Assembly (NCBI GenBank): GCA_049516595.1
Contig: JBEKSY010000002.1
Location: 98,655-162,654 of the forward strand
Direction of reading: 5' to 3'
DNA length: 64,000 bases
Source of the DNA: JBEKHT01 sp049516595
Lineage (GTDB): Bacteria > Chloroflexota > Anaerolineae > Anaerolineales > RBG-16-64-43
Program-made: the position numbers and the translations under genes
Notes under the pieces: model-generated
Database searches by the model: none
The model's input: the letters and a program-made list of their open reading frames with translations, nothing else
Told to the model about the DNA's origin: nothing
Shown: positions 53,029 to 61,158 of the stretch, piece after piece
Numbering within the stretch: the first letter of the stretch is position 1
Layout: each line of letters begins with the position of its first letter

Positions 53029-53376
53029 CGTGACAAACCTTGGGCGGCTCCGTTCTGGAAGGCGGCTCTCGGAACGGCCGGAGGGAGCCCGTCCCGAGCG
53101 GACTTGATCCTAGTTGAATTGCAGTGGCGTCATTCCCCCAGACTCGAAATCGCTCACTGGGACTTGGGTCTTCGAGAATCTAGTCCCTTCCGCAGTGGGG
53201 AGCCTCGCACGATCACTTCGCATCCGACTGTCCTGCTCCCTGTTGGGTCGAACACGACGGGCGTGGAAGCTGTGTGCGCGGAAAAGGCCTCCCCCAGATG
53301 GTCGGGCGAGGGTGAGCTTCGGACCGGGTGCCCGAGACCCCTGCATTCGTGAATTGAAGGCTAACAAAAACAATCT
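53029..53376 (+). ncRNA. Long, potentially structured 5' leader of RNase J (candidate)
   Basis: This 348-base gene-free interval can fold into several hairpins: CCGTTC 53050-53055 with GAACGG 53072-53077; CACT/AGTG 53155-53158 with 53194-53197 enclosing GGGACT/AGTCCC 53159-53164 with 53182-53187; and GGTC+GGGC 53300-53307 with GCCC+GACC 53330-53339, with a GA bulge. GGCTCC 53046-53051 could alternatively pair with GGAGCC 53084-53089, competing with the first stem. No known riboswitch class is recognised. The presence of an RNA element is inferred, not shown. Confidence 0.35.
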
Positions 53377-55017
53377 ATGAACGCAGAACTACGTATCCTG
53401 CCACTGGGCGGCTTGGGCGAGATCGGGAAGAACATGATGCTGATCGAGACCCCGAGCGATGCCCTCATCATTGACGCGGGGTTGATGTTTCCTGAGAACG
53501 ACATGCTCGGGATCGACTACATCATCCCGGACTTCCGCTCGATCCTGGACCGCAAGGGCAAAGTGCGCGGCATCATTGTGACCCATGGACATGAGGACCA
53601 CACCGGTGCCATCGCTCATGTGGCGGAAGAATTTGGGACCCGTATCTATGCGACTCCTTTGACCCGCGGCCTGCTCGAGGTGAAGCTCAGCCGAGCTGGT
53701 CTGCTGGGCCGCACGAGTCTCCAAACGGTCCGGGCCGGAGAACGCGTGACCATCGGGCCGTTTGGGGTGGAGTTCTTCCATGTGTGCCACAGCATCCCCG
53801 ACGGGGTCGGGCTGGGAATCACGACGCCCGCTGGCCTGATTGTTCACTCGGGGGATTTCAAGTTTGACCACACCCCAGTGGATGGGAAACCCACGGACTA
53901 TGCCAAGCTGGCGGAATTCTCTGGGCGCGGTGTGCTGGCACTGCTCTCGGACAGCACCAACGCCGACCACGCGGGTTGGACCCCTTCGGAGGCGGTGATC
54001 GATCCCGCCTTTGACGAGGTGTTTCGCAATGCCTCGGGACGCATTCTGATCGGAACTTTCGCCTCGCTCATCTCGCGCGTCCAGCAGGTTGCCAACGCGG
54101 CCGTCCGGCATCACCGCCGCATGGCCATTGTAGGCGCGAGCATGGTCGAAAACGTGCGCATGGCCCAGAAGTTGGGGTACCTGGAGATCCCCAATGGGCT
54201 GATGGTCTCCATCGAAGAGGCATTGCGCCTTCCTCGTTCCCAGGTGGTGCTGATGACCACGGGAACACAAGGAGAGCCCTCCTCGATCCTGGGGCGTCTG
54301 GCGACCGGTCGCAATCGCCAGTTTGGCATCGAGGCCCACGACACGGTGGTCTTCTCCTCACACCCAATTCCTGGCAATGAGGAGATGGTGCAGCGCACCA
54401 TCAACCGACTCTTTCAGCAGGGCGCGAACGTGATCTACGACCCGATTGCGCCTGTTCATGTCTCCGGTCACGCGAGCGCGGAAGAGATGAAGCTTCTCAT
54501 CCATCTGGTCCGCCCGAAGCACTTCATCCCGATCCATGGCGAACTCCGCCATCTCAAGCAGCACGCTGCCATTGCGCGCGAGATGGGCATCGGCTCAGAG
54601 AACATCGCCGTGCTCGAAAACGGATATCAGGTGGAGTTCTATGATGAGCGCATGACGGTCGGGGACCGGGTCCCGGGCGGCTACGTCTTTGTGGACGGCA
54701 GTCGAGTTGGAGATGTCGGCCCCAGCCTGCTGCGCGAACGGGAGGCCCTGGGTCGGGACGGCTTTGTGGTCGTGCACCTGCGCGTCCACGCCCAGAACGG
54801 CGCCTTGGTCGAGAAGCCGGAGATCCTGTCGCGGGGGTTCGTTTTTGTGCCTGAGGCGGCCGAGCTCCTGGAGGGGGCGCAACAGCGCATTCGCGAGGTG
54901 GTGGCCAAGAACGGGAGCGGGGCCCTCGAGAACCGGGTGGAAAGCGCGCTCTCGGAGTTCTTCTATATGGAGACGAAGCGCCGTCCCATGGTTTTTGTTT
55001 CGGTCAGCCCGGTCTGA
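53377..55017 (+). CDS. rnj: Ribonuclease J
   Basis: A 546-residue metallo-beta-lactamase/beta-CASP ribonuclease, close to the family norm of about 555. It has 5'-to-3' exonuclease and endonuclease activity in mRNA turnover and rRNA maturation. The zinc-binding H-x-H-x-D-H is 'HGHEDH' at 70-75. 'LSDSTNADHAGWTPSE' and the beta-CASP block 'TTGTQGEPSSILGRLA' are typical, and 'IPIHGELRHLKQHA' is the C-terminal metal/phosphate region. The ATG at 53377 has only a distant GAAGG; the upstream leader is long. It is convergent with a TPR gene 50 bases downstream. Confidence 0.96.
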   Translation: MNAELRILPLGGLGEIGKNMMLIETPSDALIIDAGLMFPENDMLGIDYIIPDFRSILDRKGKVRGIIVTHGHEDHTGAIAHVAEEFGTRIYATPLTRGLLEVKLSRAGLLGRTSLQTVRAGERVTIGPFGVEFFHVCHSIPDGVGLGITTPAGLIVHSGDFKFDHTPVDGKPTDYAKLAEFSGRGVLALLSDSTNADHAGWTPSEAVIDPAFDEVFRNASGRILIGTFASLISRVQQVANAAVRHHRRMAIVGASMVENVRMAQKLGYLEIPNGLMVSIEEALRLPRSQVVLMTTGTQGEPSSILGRLATGRNRQFGIEAHDTVVFSSHPIPGNEEMVQRTINRLFQQGANVIYDPIAPVHVSGHASAEEMKLLIHLVRPKHFIPIHGELRHLKQHAAIAREMGIGSENIAVLENGYQVEFYDERMTVGDRVPGGYVFVDGSRVGDVGPSLLREREALGRDGFVVVHLRVHAQNGALVEKPEILSRGFVFVPEAAELLEGAQQRIREVVAKNGSGALENRVESALSEFFYMETKRRPMVFVSVSPV

Positions 55018-55031
55018 GGCCACCCCTGGCC

Positions 55032-55048
55032 ACGGAGGTTCTCTCCGT
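55032..55048. terminator. Weak hairpin between convergent genes
   Basis: ACGGAG (55032-55037) and CTCCGT (55043-55048) form a six-pair stem with a five-base loop in the 50-base gap between RNase J and the minus-strand TPR gene. No T-run follows on either strand, so intrinsic termination is doubtful. Confidence 0.25.
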
Positions 55049-55067
55049 CCCCCCCGCGGCCTGTCCC

Positions 55068-56414
55068 CTAGTAAGGCGTGGCGGACGCAGAGGGGGTCGC
55101 AGTTGGAGGATTGCTGCAGATCGTTTCGCCCTCCTGAAGGATGGCCTCCACATCCTTGTCGTCCCACGGAGAGGCTCGGATCTGGGTGAAGAGCTGTTCG
55201 GCCTGACTGCATTGACCGTAAAAGGCCAGGGCGGACCCGTAGGTGTAGAAGTAGCTGATCGTCGTCGGGGATAGAGGCAAGGCCGCTATACTCAGATTCT
55301 TCCCGGTGAGGCGAGTGCCCTCTGCGTTCTCGGCCGCGCTGCATCCGAGCACCGCGCACTTGAGAACGGGGAGCGATCCCTCGTAGTTGCGGGCGTGGTA
55401 GTAGATCAGCCCCAGCCTTCCATAAATATCGGCATTGGTCGGGTCAAGCTTGAGCGCCTTCTGGGCGTTCACCTCCGCGATGAAGAATTGTCCCTCATTC
55501 GCGTAAGTGTTCGCAATGGAAAGGTAGGGCAGCGGATTGAGGGGGTTGAGACGGGCGGCCGCCGCATAGGCATCCAGGGCCCTCCCGATGTCAGCCGCTT
55601 CGTCCACGGCGGTCAAATGCGGGCGGAACCGATAGTTGACGCCGAGGCTGATATACAAAAAGGGCAAGTTCGGATTGATCTGGATCGCTTTGAGATACTC
55701 CTGGATGGCCCCGTTGTAATCCCCGCTGGTCTCCAGGACTTTGGCGTAGGCCCGGTGGACGTCCATCGAGTCCGGCGCGAGACTGACGGCCTCCGCTCCG
55801 ATGTCCAAGGCCTGCGACCAGTTCAGCTGGTCCGCCAGGATCTCCGCCTGAAAGGCCAAAGCCAGGGGATTGTTTGGCTCCAGCTGGATGGCATGCACGG
55901 CCACCTGGTTGGCCTGGGCCAAAAGGGTCTGGCCCTGGTCGGCCGAGACCAGGGTTGGATCGGCGCTCCAATCCAGGACGAGGGCCTGGATCGCGTATTC
56001 CTGGCTGACATCCGGGGCCAGTTGGATGGCGCGGCTTATCGAGTTCAGGGCGTCCCGCAGCCGTGCGGAGCGGTCCGCGTCTGTGATGAGAAGATCACTG
56101 GAATAGGTCTGAATGCGGGCCAGCTCGGTTAGCAATCCCGCGTTCTTCGGATCCAGCTGAGCCGCCTGCTTGTAGGCGGAAATGGCACCATCCAGCTGTC
56201 CTGCGTCGAAGAAGGCTTGCCCCTGCTCCAGGTAGGAGGCAGCCGGCAGGGTCGGCGTGGGGGTGGGGGAAAGGATCGGCTGGATTCTCCCTGTCTGAAA
56301 GAAGTGGTACACGACCGCTGCGATCACGATCAAGGCCGTGTAGGTCGCCATCCGACCGATCCGCAGGCCCGGTTTTTCCTTTCCCGGCTCGAACTGATTT
56401 CCGTGCAGATTCAT
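55068..56414 (-). CDS. Membrane-anchored TPR protein (tandem paralogue)
   Basis: A 448-residue protein starting at ATG 56414, which overlaps the stop of the upstream TPR gene by ATGA. A basic N-terminus and one TM helix ('YTALIVIAAVVYHFF', about residues 23-40) are followed by a short Pro/Thr linker and then TPR units such as 'YLEQGQAFFDAGQLDGAISAYKQAAQLDPKNAGLL'. The extracytoplasmic repeats end with a Ser/Thr/Pro-rich tail. It probably acts as an extracellular interaction scaffold; no enzyme motif seen. The upstream in-frame start at 56552 is rejected because it lies inside the preceding gene. Confidence 0.83.
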   Translation of the reverse strand: MNLHGNQFEPGKEKPGLRIGRMATYTALIVIAAVVYHFFQTGRIQPILSPTPTPTLPAASYLEQGQAFFDAGQLDGAISAYKQAAQLDPKNAGLLTELARIQTYSSDLLITDADRSARLRDALNSISRAIQLAPDVSQEYAIQALVLDWSADPTLVSADQGQTLLAQANQVAVHAIQLEPNNPLALAFQAEILADQLNWSQALDIGAEAVSLAPDSMDVHRAYAKVLETSGDYNGAIQEYLKAIQINPNLPFLYISLGVNYRFRPHLTAVDEAADIGRALDAYAAAARLNPLNPLPYLSIANTYANEGQFFIAEVNAQKALKLDPTNADIYGRLGLIYYHARNYEGSLPVLKCAVLGCSAAENAEGTRLTGKNLSIAALPLSPTTISYFYTYGSALAFYGQCSQAEQLFTQIRASPWDDKDVEAILQEGETICSNPPTATPSASATPY

Positions 56415-57607
56415 TTGGGGCTGGAGGTCGGGGTAGGGGTAGGTTGGATCACGTTGCAGATCACCAGGCCCTGGGTGGCGTTGGTCACAGCCAGCGGATC
56501 GTCCGGAGTCCCGGCTAGGACCAGACGGAAGATGGGGATGGCCTCTGGGCAACGATCCAGTTTTGCCAGGGCGAGGCCGTAGGTCCAGTAGTACTCCCCG
56601 ATCGTTCCGCTATCCAGAGCCAGACCTTGGACCTGCTGGCCATCCGAGGTTTGTCCGCCAGCAATTGCAAGGCTTAGCTCAGGAATGGCCTTCTGCAAAT
56701 CTCCGTTGTGGTAGTACATCACCCCGAGGAGTCCATGCACGCGGGGATCCTGGGGGCTGTACTGGACTGCCTGCTCGGCATATTGGGCCGCCTTACCGAA
56801 CTGGCCGGCGCCGGCGTAGGTGCGCGCAATGCGCGCGTAGGGCTCGGCGTCGGATGGATCCAGGGCCGTGGCGTGAAGGTAGCTGTCCACGGCATCGGTT
56901 ACGTCGCCCAGCGCCGCATAGTTGTTCCCCAGAGAAATATAGAGGGTGGCCAGATTCGGCTGGATCGCCACGGCGGCCTTGTACTCTTGGATGGCCTGTG
57001 CGTAGTTGGCCGTGAACTCGAATACATAGCCCATGGCCCGGTGAGTTTCCATAAGATTGGGGGCGAGACTCAGTGCCTGCCGGGCTTCGTTCGAGGCATC
57101 CTGCCACTCGCCTTCGTCCGCAAGAATCTCAGCCAGGTAGGCATGGGCGATGGCGAGACTGGGATCACGCTGGAGGGCATCGCGAACTGCCTTCTCCGCG
57201 TCCGTGGTCCGATTGGGGAGAAAGTCCAGGACCCATCCGTAGACCGCCCAGGCCATCGGGTTCTGCGGGTTCAGGAGGAGCGCGTTCTGGGCACTTTCCA
57301 AGGCATCGGAGTAATGGCGGTCAAAGACCAGGACACGCGCCAGCGAAAGATGCAGATCGGCGTTGGAGGGGTCCGCTTGGATGGCTTGGCGGTAGGCCTG
57401 CTCGGCGGCATTGAGTTTGCCGGATAGGAACAGGTCCGCGGCTTCCTTGGCGAAGGAAGCTGCGCTTGTCGTCGGCGTATCTGTTGGCAGAAACGGAGGC
57501 GGGATAGTGGGGACGATAAAGTGCTGAAAGTACAGTCCTGCTCCGATCAGTAGCACCAGCAATGCAATGAGCCACAGATTGACCGGCCGACGGCGCTTCT
57601 TGGTCAT
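56411..57607 (-). CDS. Membrane-anchored TPR protein (tandem paralogue)
   Basis: A 398-residue protein: basic start 'TKKRRRP', one TM helix ('LWLIALLVLLIGAGLYF'), a short 'PPPFLPTDTPTT' linker and about nine TPRs ('AEQAYRQAIQADPSNADLHLSLARV' and successors). It ends with a Pro/Thr tail. It is a paralogue of the next minus-strand gene, with the same architecture. ATG 57607 is chosen because the basic-plus-helix N-terminus begins there; ATGs at 57634 and upstream would add unstructured residues. Divergent from the TPR gene at 57725. Confidence 0.83.
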   Translation of the reverse strand: MTKKRRRPVNLWLIALLVLLIGAGLYFQHFIVPTIPPPFLPTDTPTTSAASFAKEAADLFLSGKLNAAEQAYRQAIQADPSNADLHLSLARVLVFDRHYSDALESAQNALLLNPQNPMAWAVYGWVLDFLPNRTTDAEKAVRDALQRDPSLAIAHAYLAEILADEGEWQDASNEARQALSLAPNLMETHRAMGYVFEFTANYAQAIQEYKAAVAIQPNLATLYISLGNNYAALGDVTDAVDSYLHATALDPSDAEPYARIARTYAGAGQFGKAAQYAEQAVQYSPQDPRVHGLLGVMYYHNGDLQKAIPELSLAIAGGQTSDGQQVQGLALDSGTIGEYYWTYGLALAKLDRCPEAIPIFRLVLAGTPDDPLAVTNATQGLVICNVIQPTPTPTSSPK

Positions 57608-57710
57608 GCGCCATCTATTGCTGCCCAGATACATAGCAACTCTCGAGTGGATGGTAACGCCCACGGCAGGAGACGTCAAGTGGCCAGAAGGAAGGCGAGG
57701 TGGATTGCAG

Positions 57711-57716
57711 TATAAT
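57711..57716 (+). promoter_or_regulatory. Perfect -10 hexamer immediately upstream of a start codon (leaderless transcript candidate)
   Basis: TATAAT at 57711-57716 ends eight bases before the ATG at 57725, so transcription would begin at or within about three bases of the start codon. No ribosome-binding site is present. The -35 region is not recognisable. This geometry is typical of leaderless genes. Confidence 0.45.
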
Positions 57717-57724
57717 GGCCCACT

Positions 57725-58714
57725 ATGCCTGACGAACCCACTAACCCTGCAAGTCCACTGGCCGCGGACAGGTCAGCGCCTGCGTCCCATCTCAAGCGCC
57801 GGATCGTGACCGGGGCCATTGCGGTGTTGGTGATCGCGCTCGTTGCGGCGGCGGGTGGCGGGTACTTCGCAGGCTCCCGGGGAAGGGTGCAGGCCCAGCA
57901 GTCGGCGGTCGATGCTCAAGCCCGCGAGCAATTTGACCTGGCCCTGGAGGATCTGCGGGCCGGGCGGTATGCCTTTGCCCAGCAGCGGCTCGAGTACGTA
58001 CTCAGCCTCGATCCGAAATTCCCTGCCGCCGATGCCATGCTCGCGCAGGCCCTCAAGGGCCTCAATGCCACGCCCACCGCCACGCCCACCGCGACCCCCA
58101 TCCCGACCCCCACCCTGGATCTGCCTCGCGCTCAGGAACTCATGAGCCAGGCCCAGCAGCAATTCCAAAACAAGGACTGGGCGGGGATGGTTGAGACCCT
58201 GCTCAGCTTGCGAGCCGCGATCCCGGACTACCAACCCACCCGAGTGAGTGGGCTGATGTATGTCGCCCTGAGCGGGGAGGGGGCAGCCCTGATCGATAAG
58301 GGCCAATTGGAGCAGGGAATCTACGATCTTGACCTGGCTGAACGTTATGGCCCTCTGGACTACAAGACCAGCCAGCGGCGGGATTGGGCGGAGCTCCTGC
58401 TCAAACTGTACCAGTCCGCCAATTTGTACTTTCAGCAGGACTTGAAGCAATCCGTCAGCTATTTCGCGCAAGCCTACAGCATGGCCCCGAACTATGGGGA
58501 CACCCTCCAGAAGTACCCACAGGCTCTGCAAAAGTACGGGGATCAACTGATGAGCCAAGGCAAGCCTTGTGATGCCGCCCCAGAATATCAAGCCGCACTG
58601 AACATCAAGCCAAATGGCTCGGGTTTGCAGAAGGCACTCGATGCGGCCAATTCCGGCTGCACGGCCCAACATGCACCCCCGCCGACTTCTGCCGCGCCAA
58701 CCGCCACGCCCTAG
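57725..58714 (+). CDS. Membrane-anchored TPR-like protein
   Basis: A 329-residue protein with a hydrophilic N-terminus, a TM helix ('IVTGAIAVLVIALVAAAGGGYF', about residues 26-49), a TPR-type unit ('ALEDLRAGRYAFAQQRLEYVLSLDPKFPAA'), a Thr/Pro linker of 'TPTATPTATPIPTPT' type and a second repeat region. It ends with another Ala/Thr/Pro tail. The start is fixed by the TATAAT eight bases upstream. Together with the two minus-strand genes it makes a family of three similarly built exported TPR proteins. Function unknown. Confidence 0.8.
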   Translation: MPDEPTNPASPLAADRSAPASHLKRRIVTGAIAVLVIALVAAAGGGYFAGSRGRVQAQQSAVDAQAREQFDLALEDLRAGRYAFAQQRLEYVLSLDPKFPAADAMLAQALKGLNATPTATPTATPIPTPTLDLPRAQELMSQAQQQFQNKDWAGMVETLLSLRAAIPDYQPTRVSGLMYVALSGEGAALIDKGQLEQGIYDLDLAERYGPLDYKTSQRRDWAELLLKLYQSANLYFQQDLKQSVSYFAQAYSMAPNYGDTLQKYPQALQKYGDQLMSQGKPCDAAPEYQAALNIKPNGSGLQKALDAANSGCTAQHAPPPTSAAPTATP

Positions 58715-59027
58715 GTCTTGGTCTGAAAACACTGGGAATGGAGGGCCTGACCTTTCGCCTCAGGCGCTCCTGGTGTCAGGGGCAACCGCTTGACAACGGC
58801 TGTCGGGCGCACCATTGGGAGGAAGGAGACAAGAGACAAACGCTCATCAGGGGCTTGGCAAGGCAGGCGAAGGGTCCACGGCCCGGATGAGCGGGATTGA
58901 AGCTCGGCCAGCTTGGGCCCGCGCGAGCGGACCACTTCTCCGGGATGGGCCGCGCTGCCCCCCTTGTCTTTAGGGTAAAATCCTGTTCCCATCAGATTGG
59001 CCCCGCCAGCAGGACTAGGGTACCGGT
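58715..59027 (+). other. Gene-free stretch before RNase Z, with a candidate -10 box
   Basis: 313 bases with no supported gene. TAAAAT at 58976-58981 is a fair -10 hexamer about 46 bases upstream of the RNase Z start, but the -35 position does not match. A TTGACA at 58790-58795 has no good -10 partner. The minus-strand frame across this interval has no start or family evidence. Confidence 0.35.
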
Positions 59028-59954
59028 TTGTTTGAAGTCGTTTTCCTAGGCACCTCCGCCTCCGCCCCTTCGATCCAGCGCGGACTGCCTGCTCAAATGG
59101 TCCTTTTTCGCGATCACCGTTTCTTGATTGATTGCGGGGAGGGAACGCAACGTCAGATACTGCAGTCGGGGCTGGGATTCAAGCGCCTGGACAAGATCCT
59201 GATTACTCATGCCCATCTGGACCACATCCTCGGCCTGGCCGGGCTTCTCTCGACCTTTTCTCGTTGGGAGACCCTGGACCGGCTGGAGATCTGGGCCGGG
59301 GGTCCGGCCCTTAGCCGAATCCGAGACCTCCTCTTCGGAGTAGTCCTGCGCGGCGCGCGTCCTCCCTTGGAGGTCGTCCTGCGGGAGATCAGCGAAGGGG
59401 GGCTTATGGAGGACGACTATTTCGCCCTCTCCGCCTTTCCGGTGGCCCACCGCGGGGGAGGGACCTTTGGGTTCGTCTTCGAGGAGAAACCGCGCCGACC
59501 CTTTCTGGTCGAACGAGCCGAGGCCCTGGGGATTCCGGCCGGCCCGATTCGCCGTCAACTCGTTGAGGAAAGGGCGATCCGCCTGGAGGGTGGACGCTGG
59601 GTTGAGCCGGATGAGGTCTTGGGACCCCTCACCCCGGGAGCCAAACTGGTGCACGTCGGAGATTGTGGGAGCACCCGGGAATTGGTGGCGGTCTGCCAGA
59701 ATGCTGACGGTCTTGTCATCGAGGCCACCTACCTGGACGTGGAGGCCGAACTGGCGGCTCAGTTCGCGCACCTGACAGCCCGCCAAGCGGCTTGCCTGGC
59801 CAAGGAAGCGAACGTTCGACAACTCTACCTCACTCATATTTCGCGAAGGTATCGAGATTGGGAGATCCTGGCCGAAGCGCAGGAGATCTTTCCGAGCACG
59901 GTTGTCGCCCGCGACTTCGATCACCATCAGATCGCCAGGCGAAAGGCGCTCTGA
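59028..59954 (+). CDS. rnz: Ribonuclease Z
   Basis: A 308-residue metallo-beta-lactamase-fold endonuclease that removes tRNA 3' trailers. 'VVFLGTSASAPS' at the N-terminus and the zinc motif H-x-H-x-D-H ('HAHLDH', residues 61-66) are diagnostic. 'PVAHRGGGTFGFVF', 'VHVGDC' and a C-terminal 'TYL'/'LTHISRRY' histidine region complete the site, and length is normal. The start is TTG 59028, directly followed by the first beta strand. No ribosome site is obvious. It follows the TPR genes by about 300 bases. Confidence 0.94.
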   Translation: MFEVVFLGTSASAPSIQRGLPAQMVLFRDHRFLIDCGEGTQRQILQSGLGFKRLDKILITHAHLDHILGLAGLLSTFSRWETLDRLEIWAGGPALSRIRDLLFGVVLRGARPPLEVVLREISEGGLMEDDYFALSAFPVAHRGGGTFGFVFEEKPRRPFLVERAEALGIPAGPIRRQLVEERAIRLEGGRWVEPDEVLGPLTPGAKLVHVGDCGSTRELVAVCQNADGLVIEATYLDVEAELAAQFAHLTARQAACLAKEANVRQLYLTHISRRYRDWEILAEAQEIFPSTVVARDFDHHQIARRKAL

Positions 59955-60190
59955 CCGCCCCACCGAACGGACCACGAAGCCCGGCCCCCAGGCCCGTTGA
60001 GGGCTCCCGTTGCAACAGGACGCTCTCCCCTGCTTCGCCTCTGGCCGAGGAGAAGCGTGGGCGGCCGAACAGTTGTGCGAAGAAATTCCCGAGCGAAAGG
60101 GAGTTTGGGCAAGAGACCCGCAGAACTGCCTCGGCGCCCTGAATGAGGTACAATCTCTGCGGTGGGGAATATGGTTCCTGGAGAGTGCGT

Positions 60191-60418
60191 ATGCCGGTTT
60201 ATGAGTATGTATGTGAAGATTGTGGCCGAGAGTTTGATGCGCTGCGCGCCATGCAGCAGGCAGATGCCCCGTTGACATGCGAGGCCTGCGGCGGCGAGCA
60301 CAGCCAGAGGAAGCTGTCGGTATTTTTTGCGCAGAGTTCGGGCCGGAGCGTGCCGGGCACCAGCGCGGGCGGCTGTGCCGGCTGCGCTGGAGGTAGTTGT
60401 AGCGCCTGCTCGAATTAG
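60191..60418 (+). CDS. FmdB-family zinc-ribbon protein
   Basis: A 75-residue protein with the FmdB opening 'MPVYEYVCEDCG' and four zinc ligands Cys8, Cys11, Cys30 and Cys33 in a C-x2-C...C-x2-C ribbon. It ends with a short Gly/Cys-rich tail. FmdB-type proteins are small putative regulators of unclear function. ATG 60191 has GGAG about eight bases in front; an ATG at 60143 in frame would add residues foreign to the family. A TACAAT hexamer at 60149-60154 may be its -10 box. An intrinsic terminator follows. Confidence 0.92.
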   Translation: MPVYEYVCEDCGREFDALRAMQQADAPLTCEACGGEHSQRKLSVFFAQSSGRSVPGTSAGGCAGCAGGSCSACSN

Positions 60419-60495
60419 GGGCAGGGTCACAGGGGATCCATTCACACAGGCGGGCGGCCCCTTATCCGGGGACCCCCCGACGTCGCGGCCAAAAG

Positions 60496-60517
60496 ACGGG
60501 CAGGATTGCCCGTTTTT
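60496..60517 (+). terminator. Intrinsic terminator after the FmdB gene
   Basis: A perfect seven-pair stem, ACGGGCA (60496-60502) with TGCCCGT (60507-60513), closed by a GGAT loop and followed by TTTT. It separates the FmdB gene from the copper operon promoter. Confidence 0.85.
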
Positions 60518-60541
60518 CTATTCTTCATTGTTGCAATTCCC

Positions 60542-60571
60542 TTGACATCAGCGGGTTGCTAGGTGTAACAT
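60542..60571 (+). promoter_or_regulatory. Predicted sigma70-type promoter of the copper operon
   Basis: TTGACA at 60542-60547 and TAACAT at 60566-60571 with 18 bases between. The transcript would begin near 60578, just ahead of the G/C-tract palindrome and about 43 bases upstream of csoR. Confidence 0.65.
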
Positions 60572-60588
60572 GTCTAGACTGACCCCCT

Positions 60589-60602
60589 CCCCCCCGGGGG
60601 GG
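60589..60602. promoter_or_regulatory. Candidate CsoR operator (C7-G7 palindrome)
   Basis: A perfect 14-base palindrome of seven C and seven G (60589-60602), just downstream of the predicted start site and upstream of csoR. CsoR-type operators usually carry a G/C tract with flanking symmetry, so apo-CsoR binding here to block transcription until Cu(I) is present is plausible. Operator function is inferred. Confidence 0.5.
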
Positions 60603-60620
60603 GCATGGCGGGAGGCGCGC

Positions 60621-60893
60621 ATGCAGGACCCTGAAGAGACCCTCAAGCGATTGAAGAACGCGGTCGGCCATCTGGAGGGCGTCATCAAGATGGTTGAGCG
60701 CGACGCGTATTGCGTGGATGTCATCCGCCAGATCCAGGCGGTGCAGGCCTCGCTCAACAAGGTGAGCACACACATCCTCGACAACCACCTGCATTCTTGC
60801 GTGACCACGGCGATACGCGGAGACAGCCTGGATGAGAGGGAGCGAGTCCTGCACGAGATCGCCGAAGTGTTTGAGATGTCCTCCAAGGTTTGA
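60621..60893 (+). CDS. csoR: Copper-sensing transcriptional repressor CsoR
   Basis: A 90-residue four-helix DUF156/CsoR-family repressor. The Cu(I) ligand set Cys31-x24-His56-x3-Cys60 matches the Cys36-His61-Cys65 triad of the Mycobacterium tuberculosis protein exactly in spacing, arguing for copper rather than nickel or formaldehyde sensing. ATG 60621 has GGGAGG six bases upstream; an upstream start at 60570 would put the palindrome inside the gene and is rejected. It leads the copZ-like and copA genes and would repress its own operon. Confidence 0.95.
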   Translation: MQDPEETLKRLKNAVGHLEGVIKMVERDAYCVDVIRQIQAVQASLNKVSTHILDNHLHSCVTTAIRGDSLDERERVLHEIAEVFEMSSKV

Positions 60894-60924
60894 TGAAGGC
60901 CGCGGAAAGGAAGGAGAAAAGAAC

Positions 60925-61134
60925 ATGACGAGCGTGACCTATACGGTGCCGAACATCTCGTGCCTGCACTGTATCCACACCATCCAGAGTGAGGTAGGCG
61001 GGCTGTCCGGGGTGCGCCAGGTGGAGGCGGACCTGGCCACGAAGGAGGTTCGTGTGGCCTTCGATGCGCCGGCGACGGAGGACCAGATTCTGTCCCTGCT
61101 GAAGGAGATCAATTACGCCCCGGCCGGGACCTAG
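60925..61134 (+). CDS. copZ: CopZ-like heavy-metal-associated copper chaperone
   Basis: A 69-residue HMA-domain protein with a ferredoxin-like fold. The metal site reads 'PNISCLHC' (C-x2-C) near residues 13-16, followed by 'GVRQVEADLATKEV', the usual second strand. It would carry Cu(I) to CopA. AAGGAG at 60910-60915 precedes the ATG. It lies between csoR and copA, as in many copper operons. Selectivity for copper is inferred from the neighbours. Confidence 0.92.
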   Translation: MTSVTYTVPNISCLHCIHTIQSEVGGLSGVRQVEADLATKEVRVAFDAPATEDQILSLLKEINYAPAGT

Positions 61135-61158
61135 GCCCACGTAGCAGGAAGGTGTCGC

